From contig CAYGVJ010000107.1 in the NCBI GenBank assembly GCA_964353255.1, positions 1 to 18,581 on the forward strand: a DNA stretch of 18,581 nt, read 5' to 3'. The stretch is from VFZS01 sp964353255 (GTDB taxonomy: Bacteria > Acidobacteriota > Terriglobia > Bryobacterales > Bryobacteraceae). The translations under genes were made by a program, and so were the position numbers. The notes beneath the pieces are model-generated. The model was given only the letters and a program-made list of their open reading frames with translations. It had not been told where the DNA came from and searched no databases. This document shows positions 14,792 through 18,581 of this stretch, one piece after another. Position 1 is the first letter of the stretch; each line of letters starts with the position of its first letter.

Positions 14792-15829
14792 ATGATTGCG
14801 AACCGATGGAAAAAGATGATCCGCCTGCACGTGCTGTGGACGGCGGCCATACTGGCCGTGCTGCCCGGGGCGGCCACCGCAGCGGACGCTTACGGCTACA
14901 CGGCTACGAGCGCAGTGCCGTTCTCCTACCTCAACATCGCGGCCACGGGCGCCGCGACTCTGGCGAACTCGGATGACGCCACGGCCACCATCGCGTTGCC
15001 CTTCGGCTTTCGTTTCTACGGCACTACGTACACGAGTCTCTGCGTCAGCACCAACGGACTGATCGCCTTCGGCGGCTGCGTGGCCAACGACTTTACGAAC
15101 CTCGATCTCACCGCGCAATCGCCTCCCGGCAATCTCCCGCTGATTGCGCCCTTCTGGATGGACCTGACCTTTGCCGTGCCGGGTGCGGGCTCGGTGGTCT
15201 ATCAGACGCTCGGGACAGCCGGCTTGCGGCAGTTCGTTGTGCAGTGGAACAACGCCCTGGGCCTCAACATGCCGGGGACGCTCAACTTCCAGGTCGTCCT
15301 CAGCGAAGGCTCCAACAACATACTCTTCCAGTACTTGAGCGTGGAGACCGGCAGCCAGCAGGTCAGCAAAGGCGCCAGCGCGACCGTCGGTATTCGCGGC
15401 GTGAGCGGCCAGGCCAACGGCTACCGGCTCCAGTGGAGCTATCGCGCCCCGGTGTTGTCGAACCGTCTCGCCATCCGGTTCACGGCGCCAGCGGGGGCCG
15501 CCCCTGTCGAGGTCTCCGCGAGCGTCAAGGTGACGACTTCCGCGTTCGTCTACTATCGGACGACGCAGACGTATCGCGGCACGATCACCGTTGCCAACAC
15601 GAGCAAGAGTCCCATCAAACTGCCGCTGAGCGTCGTGCTGACCAAGCTGACTCCTGGGGTCACTGCGCTCAACGCGGCAGGCACACTGCCAGGCCAGGGA
15701 CCCTACTACATTGTGCCGGGCACCACCTCGCTGGCGTCGGGGAAGTCCGTGCAGGTGGCGGTGGAATTCAAGAATCCGTCAAACGCAAAGATCGCCTTTG
15801 TTGCGAAAACTTATTCAGGAGCGTTCTGA
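14792..15829 (+). CDS. Secreted beta-sandwich protein (NIDO-like module plus C-terminal repeat-like domain)
   Basis: A 345-residue exported protein of unknown role. The ATG at 14792 is chosen over that at 14786 because GGAGG (14781-14785) is six bases away from it but directly touches the earlier one. The signal peptide is about residues 1-31 (VLWTAAILAVLPGAATAA). Residues about 40-231 form a beta-rich module with LPFGFRFYGTTYTSLCVSTN, GLIAFGG and NLPLIAPFWMDL, resembling the 'FYG..Y....V.SNG...F' pattern of nidogen-like domains in bacterial surface proteins. Residues 241-345 form a second domain (YRGTITVANTSKSPIKLPLS, VEFKNPSNAKIAFVAKTYSG) often found at the end of acidobacterial secreted proteins. 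It starts 11 bases after the giant gene stop and ends one base before the PEP-CTERM gene, so the three are very likely one operon. Confidence 0.82.
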   Translation: MIANRWKKMIRLHVLWTAAILAVLPGAATAADAYGYTATSAVPFSYLNIAATGAATLANSDDATATIALPFGFRFYGTTYTSLCVSTNGLIAFGGCVANDFTNLDLTAQSPPGNLPLIAPFWMDLTFAVPGAGSVVYQTLGTAGLRQFVVQWNNALGLNMPGTLNFQVVLSEGSNNILFQYLSVETGSQQVSKGASATVGIRGVSGQANGYRLQWSYRAPVLSNRLAIRFTAPAGAAPVEVSASVKVTTSAFVYYRTTQTYRGTITVANTSKSPIKLPLSVVLTKLTPGVTALNAAGTLPGQGPYYIVPGTTSLASGKSVQVAVEFKNPSNAKIAFVAKTYSGAF

Positions 15830-15830
15830 A

Positions 15831-16454
15831 ATGACGAATCCAAAGGTCTTACTCTTCTTGTGTGGCCTCTTGCTCATGGCCGCTGCCTCGGGTCTTGCGG
15901 GCCCGATCTATCAGGTCACCCTGGACACCACCGGCGTCACCGGAACCACGGGCGCGATCTACCTTCAGTTCAACGGCGGCCTGAACCCCGATCCGGCGTC
16001 GCTGTCGATTACCGATTTTGTGATCGCCGGCGCAGGCACGCTGCTGGATCCCCCGCCGCCCGTGTTCACCACGGGTGTCACGGGACGGCTGGACGCGCCG
16101 CCGCTGGTGATTCCCAACTCCGAAGCCAACAACGACTACCTGCACTACCTGACCTTCGGAGATTCGATTGCCTTTCTGATGACATTCAACCTGCCGCCGG
16201 TGTTCTTGGGGGATTCCGGTTCCACATTTGGTGTGGGTCTTACCGGCGCGGACGGGTATTCCCCGATACTGACCCCCGACGAGAGCGGCTTCATGGGCCA
16301 GATCGCCTACGACTACCAGGGCGTCTTCTCGCCTCCCATGATATTGAGTCCACAGGCCAGCATTATCCTGATTCCTGAGCCCGGGAGTTGGCGGCTGGCT
16401 GTGGCGGGGCTGTGTTTGATGGTTTTCGCCGGCCGTCGCCAGCGGCGAGCTTAA
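15831..16454 (+). CDS. PEP-CTERM sorting domain protein
   Basis: A 207-residue exported protein with an N-terminal signal peptide (VLLFLCGLLLMAAASGLA) and a C-terminal tripartite PEP-CTERM signal: IPEPGSW (181-187, PEP at 182-184), a hydrophobic stretch LAVAGLCLMVFA, and the basic end GRRQRRA. By family knowledge such proteins are handled by an exosortase and go to the cell surface or exopolysaccharide. The middle part (GPIYQVTLDTTGVTGTTGA, IYLQFNGGLNPD) resembles a known group of small PEP-CTERM proteins, but I cannot name its function. The ATG at 15831 is one base after the preceding stop, with AGGAG about ten bases upstream. No exosortase gene is in the window. Confidence 0.88.
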   Translation: MTNPKVLLFLCGLLLMAAASGLAGPIYQVTLDTTGVTGTTGAIYLQFNGGLNPDPASLSITDFVIAGAGTLLDPPPPVFTTGVTGRLDAPPLVIPNSEANNDYLHYLTFGDSIAFLMTFNLPPVFLGDSGSTFGVGLTGADGYSPILTPDESGFMGQIAYDYQGVFSPPMILSPQASIILIPEPGSWRLAVAGLCLMVFAGRRQRRA

Positions 16455-16580
16455 GCCGGGCATTCTGGCAGGCACGCCTGCGCCATCGGCCCACCCCCAA
16501 AAACCTCTCAACGTTTCACCGGCTCCGGCAGTATTACTCTGTGAGAGCCTGGATTGCAGCGAGGCGGAAGGAGCCGGCAG
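16455..16580 (+). promoter_or_regulatory. Region before the ECF sigma operon with a candidate promoter
   Basis: The 126 bases hold no gene. A short hairpin GCAGGC-AC-GCCTGC (16468-16481) follows the PEP-CTERM gene but has no T-run. CAACGTTT (16509-16516), 14 bases, then GTATTACTC (16531-16539) has the AAC core and spacing that an ECF-type promoter could have, so the sigma factor may control itself. The ribosome binding site is AAGGAG (16568-16573). The promoter assignment is a guess from position and motif. Confidence 0.3.
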
Positions 16581-17180
16581 GTGGAACTGACCCTGGCGAT
16601 GGAGGGCCAGCCGGAGTCTGGCGACCCGGCAGGCCGCGCAGAACTGGCCGGCTTGCTCGAGCTGGCCCGCTCGGGGGACCTGGGAGCGTTCGAGCAGATC
16701 ATCCTCCGCCACGAGCGCCGCGTCTACTCGATTGCCCTGCGGCTGCTCGGCTGCCCGGAGGACGCCCAGGACGCCGCCCAGGAGGTCTGCCTGCGGCTGC
16801 ACAAACACCTCCGCCGCATTGACGCCGGGCGCGACTTCTCGGCCTGGCTTTACCGCGTGACAGTGAACGTCTGCCGGGACATCGGCCACCAGCGGGCGAA
16901 GTTCCGCACCACAGCACTCGAGGCGGGACCGGCGTCAAGCACGGCCGACCCGCACGAACAGGCCAGCCGGGCTGAGCGCCGCCGTTTGCTGGAAGCGGCC
17001 GTCCGCCGCCTGCCCGAGAAGCAACGCGCGGCGCTGGTGCTGCGTGACATCGAAGATTTCTCTACACGCGAGGTGGCGCGTTTTCTGGGCTCTTCGGAGG
17101 CCACGGTGCGCTCCCAGGTCAGCACAGCGCGCCTGAAGATCCACAAACTCACGAAGCAGACCTTAAGGGGGCGGCCATGA
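16581..17180 (+). CDS. ECF-family RNA polymerase sigma factor
   Basis: A 199-residue alternative sigma factor that directs RNA polymerase to stress- or surface-response promoters. The sigma2 domain covers about 32-105, with GDLGAFEQIILRHERRVYSI, DAQDAAQEVCLRLHKHL and FSAWLYRVTVNVCRD. The sigma4 domain covers about 136-197, with RRLPEKQRAALVLRDIEDFS and the helix-turn-helix TREVARFLGSSEATVRSQVS. There is no sigma3 and no extra C-terminal domain. The GTG at 16581 is chosen because AAGGAG lies seven bases before it; a TTG at 16554 and an ATG at 16599 are in frame but lack such a site. The stop overlaps the anti-sigma start as ATGA. Confidence 0.93.
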   Translation: MELTLAMEGQPESGDPAGRAELAGLLELARSGDLGAFEQIILRHERRVYSIALRLLGCPEDAQDAAQEVCLRLHKHLRRIDAGRDFSAWLYRVTVNVCRDIGHQRAKFRTTALEAGPASSTADPHEQASRAERRRLLEAAVRRLPEKQRAALVLRDIEDFSTREVARFLGSSEATVRSQVSTARLKIHKLTKQTLRGRP

Positions 17181-17710
17181 GTTGCCACAAGTATCAGAAG
17201 ATGACAGCCCTGCACGTCGCGGGCGATCTGCCGGAGGCCAAGGTTCCCCGTCTCGAGGAACACCTCGGAGGTTGTCCGGCGTGCCGGAGCTTGGCGGAAG
17301 AACTCCGCGCGAGCCAGAGCGCTCTGGAAGCCCTGCGGGGCGAGCCGGTCGAGGAAGCCGCTCTCGAACAGGTGCGGCAGCGCGTTCTGGCGCGTATCGC
17401 TACGGAGGGGCAACCCGCACGGCGCCTTGGCTGGGCTTATGCGCTGGCAGCAGGTCTGGCAGTGGTCGCAGTCGGAGCCCTCTGGAACGTCGCCTACCGG
17501 CCGGCGCCGCACGCGCCGCAGCCGGCTGTCGCCGTCGTGCCTCGGCAGGCAGGCCCGGCGCCGGCGGAGAGCGACAAGACGGGAGTCTTACCCCACCGGG
17601 CGCCCAGGGTGAAACGACCGGCTCCCGCTGCGGAGCCGTTGCTAGTCAAGCTGATCACCGACGACCCGGAAGTGATCATCTACTGGCTCATTGAGAAGAA
17701 AGGAGACTGA
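17177..17710 (+). CDS. Zinc-finger anti-sigma factor, membrane-anchored
   Basis: A 177-residue protein expected to hold the upstream ECF sigma factor at the inner membrane. The N-terminal domain has the zinc-binding pattern with Cys3 and H-x3-C-x2-C (HLGGCPAC, 30-37). A single membrane segment follows (YALAAGLAVVAVGALWNV, about 92-109). The outer part is a Pro/Ala-rich stretch ending in LLVKLITDDPEVIIYWLIEK (about 155-174), a hydrophobic/acidic tail that stands out as a likely conserved sensor or interaction peptide. AAGGGGG precedes the ATG, and the start overlaps the sigma stop by four bases. It is followed within five bases by the secretin-domain gene. Confidence 0.9.
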   Translation: MSCHKYQKMTALHVAGDLPEAKVPRLEEHLGGCPACRSLAEELRASQSALEALRGEPVEEAALEQVRQRVLARIATEGQPARRLGWAYALAAGLAVVAVGALWNVAYRPAPHAPQPAVAVVPRQAGPAPAESDKTGVLPHRAPRVKRPAPAAEPLLVKLITDDPEVIIYWLIEKKGD

Positions 17711-17714
17711 AATC

Positions 17715-18437
17715 ATGAAGCATCTTGCGCTGGCTATCATTCTGGGACTGGGCCCTATGGCCCTAGCCCAGGAGCAGGCTGCGAAGCCCCCGGCGGAGAA
17801 GGCGGCTGCGGAGAAGCGCGAGTCCAGGGTGCTGCGGCTCAAGTACGCGGACCCGCAGGAGGTGCGGAATCTGCTCCAAGTCTTCCCCGTCACCGCCCTG
17901 CCCAACCGCGAGATGAAGGCCATCGCAGTGAACGGGACTCCTGAGGCGGTGGCCACCTACGAGGAGGCGGTGAAGCGGCTGGACGTGCCGGCTCCGATGC
18001 CCAAGAACATCGAATTGACCGCCTATATCCTGGAAGCTTCGCCGCAAGCGGACCCGGCGTGGGCGGTCCCGGCGGAGCTCCAGGGCGTGGCCAAGCAGTT
18101 GAAAACCCTCTTTTCCTTTCAAGGACTGCGCCTGCTGGACACCCTGGCTTTGCGCACCCGCGAAGGCACACCAGCCTCGGCCAGCGGCGTGCTGTCGTAC
18201 TCGCCGACCCGAACGGTCCCCTACAGCCTGAACTTCAATGAGGCCAAGTTTACGGGCGAGGAGCGGGTGATCCGCATCGACAGACTGTTGCTGCGTGCTG
18301 CCTCGCTGGGGGTCGAGCTTCGGGCCGACCTGGACTTCAAGGAAGGCCAGAAAGCCGTGGTCGGCAAGACCGGCATGGAGATCGAAAGCAAGCAGAGCGC
18401 TCTCATCCTGGTCTTGAGCGGGAAAGCCGTGGAATAG
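17715..18437 (+). CDS. Small periplasmic protein with a secretin-N-like domain
   Basis: A 240-residue exported protein. The signal peptide (LALAIILGLGPMALAQ) is followed by an Ala/Glu/Lys stretch. Residues about 38-93 resemble the N1/NolW-type domain of secretins: RVLRLKYADPQEVRNLLQVF, then MKAIAVNGTPEAVATYEEAV and KRLDVP. The remainder (94-240) is a beta-rich domain, with IELTAYILEASPQ and ending in SALILVLSGKAVE. It has no secretin pore domain, so it cannot itself form a channel. The ATG at 17715 has AAGGAG about ten bases before it and follows the anti-sigma stop by four bases; longer in-frame starts lie inside the anti-sigma gene. Cotranscription suggests a role in envelope sensing with the sigma/anti-sigma pair, which is inferred. 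Confidence 0.82.
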   Translation: MKHLALAIILGLGPMALAQEQAAKPPAEKAAAEKRESRVLRLKYADPQEVRNLLQVFPVTALPNREMKAIAVNGTPEAVATYEEAVKRLDVPAPMPKNIELTAYILEASPQADPAWAVPAELQGVAKQLKTLFSFQGLRLLDTLALRTREGTPASASGVLSYSPTRTVPYSLNFNEAKFTGEERVIRIDRLLLRAASLGVELRADLDFKEGQKAVVGKTGMEIESKQSALILVLSGKAVE

Positions 18438-18475
18438 GGACCCCTCGGGCCGCCACCCGTGGCATCATAGTCTCA

Positions 18476-18581
18476 ATGGACCTAGTCACGGGCAACATAG
18501 GCTGGATTGAAGTCATCTGCGGCCCCATGTTCTCCGGCAAGAGCGAGGAGTTGATTCGCCGCCTTCGCCGGGCCATGATCG
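18476..18581 (+). CDS. tdk: Thymidine kinase (5' part, cut by window edge)
   Basis: The first 35 codons of a deoxythymidine-salvage kinase. After MDLVTGNIGWIEVI the P-loop CGPMFSGKSEELIRRLRR appears (GPMFSGKS at 16-23), the typical start of type II bacterial thymidine kinases. The rest, including the lid and zinc site, lies beyond the right edge. There is no ribosome binding site before the ATG. CATAGT (18466-18471) stands four bases before it, which hints at a transcript with almost no leader. It is 38 bases downstream of the secretin-domain gene and probably not functionally tied to it. Confidence 0.88.
   Translation, partial: MDLVTGNIGWIEVICGPMFSGKSEELIRRLRRAMI

Noticed and set aside
16468..16481. 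Rho-independent terminator after the PEP-CTERM gene
   Set aside because: The inverted repeat is short with a two-base loop and no T-run follows.
1..18581. Phage defence, CRISPR, mobile element or biosynthetic cluster
   Set aside because: No transposase, integrase, Cas, nuclease-helicase, toxin-antitoxin or assembly-line gene and no direct-repeat array could be found on either strand.

Overview
The window is GC-rich bacterial DNA, most likely from an acidobacterium of the Solibacter/Bryobacter type. This is inferred from the mix of gene families, not from a marker gene: a large secreted protein with Ig-like and cysteine-paired BACON repeats, a PEP-CTERM protein, a small ECF sigma/zinc-finger anti-sigma/secretin-domain cassette, and a TonB receptor beginning with an ISLEELMNIEVTSVSKKE-type segment. 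I saw no tRNA, rRNA, CRISPR array or insertion sequence. No gap between genes exceeds 180 bases.

Left half (1-7227, all minus strand). Eight genes lie almost end to end. In transcription order they are: a small PH-domain (bPH2-like) membrane protein, a malate/L-lactate dehydrogenase family enzyme, xseB, ispA (farnesyl diphosphate synthase), tlyA (rRNA 2'-O-methyltransferase), nadK, a GltP-type proton/glutamate-aspartate symporter, and the first 579 codons of a TonB-dependent receptor that runs off the left edge. xseB/ispA, ispA/tlyA and nadK/gltP are joined by 4-base ATGA overlaps, and tlyA/nadK overlap by 14 bases. The xseB-ispA-tlyA-nadK core is a familiar housekeeping cluster, but here xseA, dxs and recN are absent and metabolic or transport genes stand at both ends.

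A 97-base divergent region (7228-7324) separates this run from the right half, where every gene is on the plus strand. First is a secreted protein of unknown function (7325-8383). After a 178-base gap holding a good sigma70-type promoter (TTGACG-17-TATTCT) and a 5' hairpin comes a three-gene group for exported proteins. It consists of a 2,072-residue protein (14 Ig-like repeats, one BACON-like module, seven cysteine-paired BACON repeats), a 345-residue secreted beta-sandwich protein and a 207-residue PEP-CTERM protein. Together they look like a cell-surface or matrix set.

Right end (16581-18581). An ECF sigma factor gene overlaps its zinc-finger anti-sigma gene by four bases and is followed by a small periplasmic protein with a secretin-N-like domain. 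The first 35 codons of thymidine kinase close the window.

The most unusual items are the strictly 86-residue spacing of the BACON repeats with compensating internal length changes, the near absence of lysine (8 of 2,072 residues) in the giant protein, a hairpin that could hide the ribosome binding site of the TonB receptor, and the secretin-domain protein without a pore that is encoded with the sigma/anti-sigma pair.
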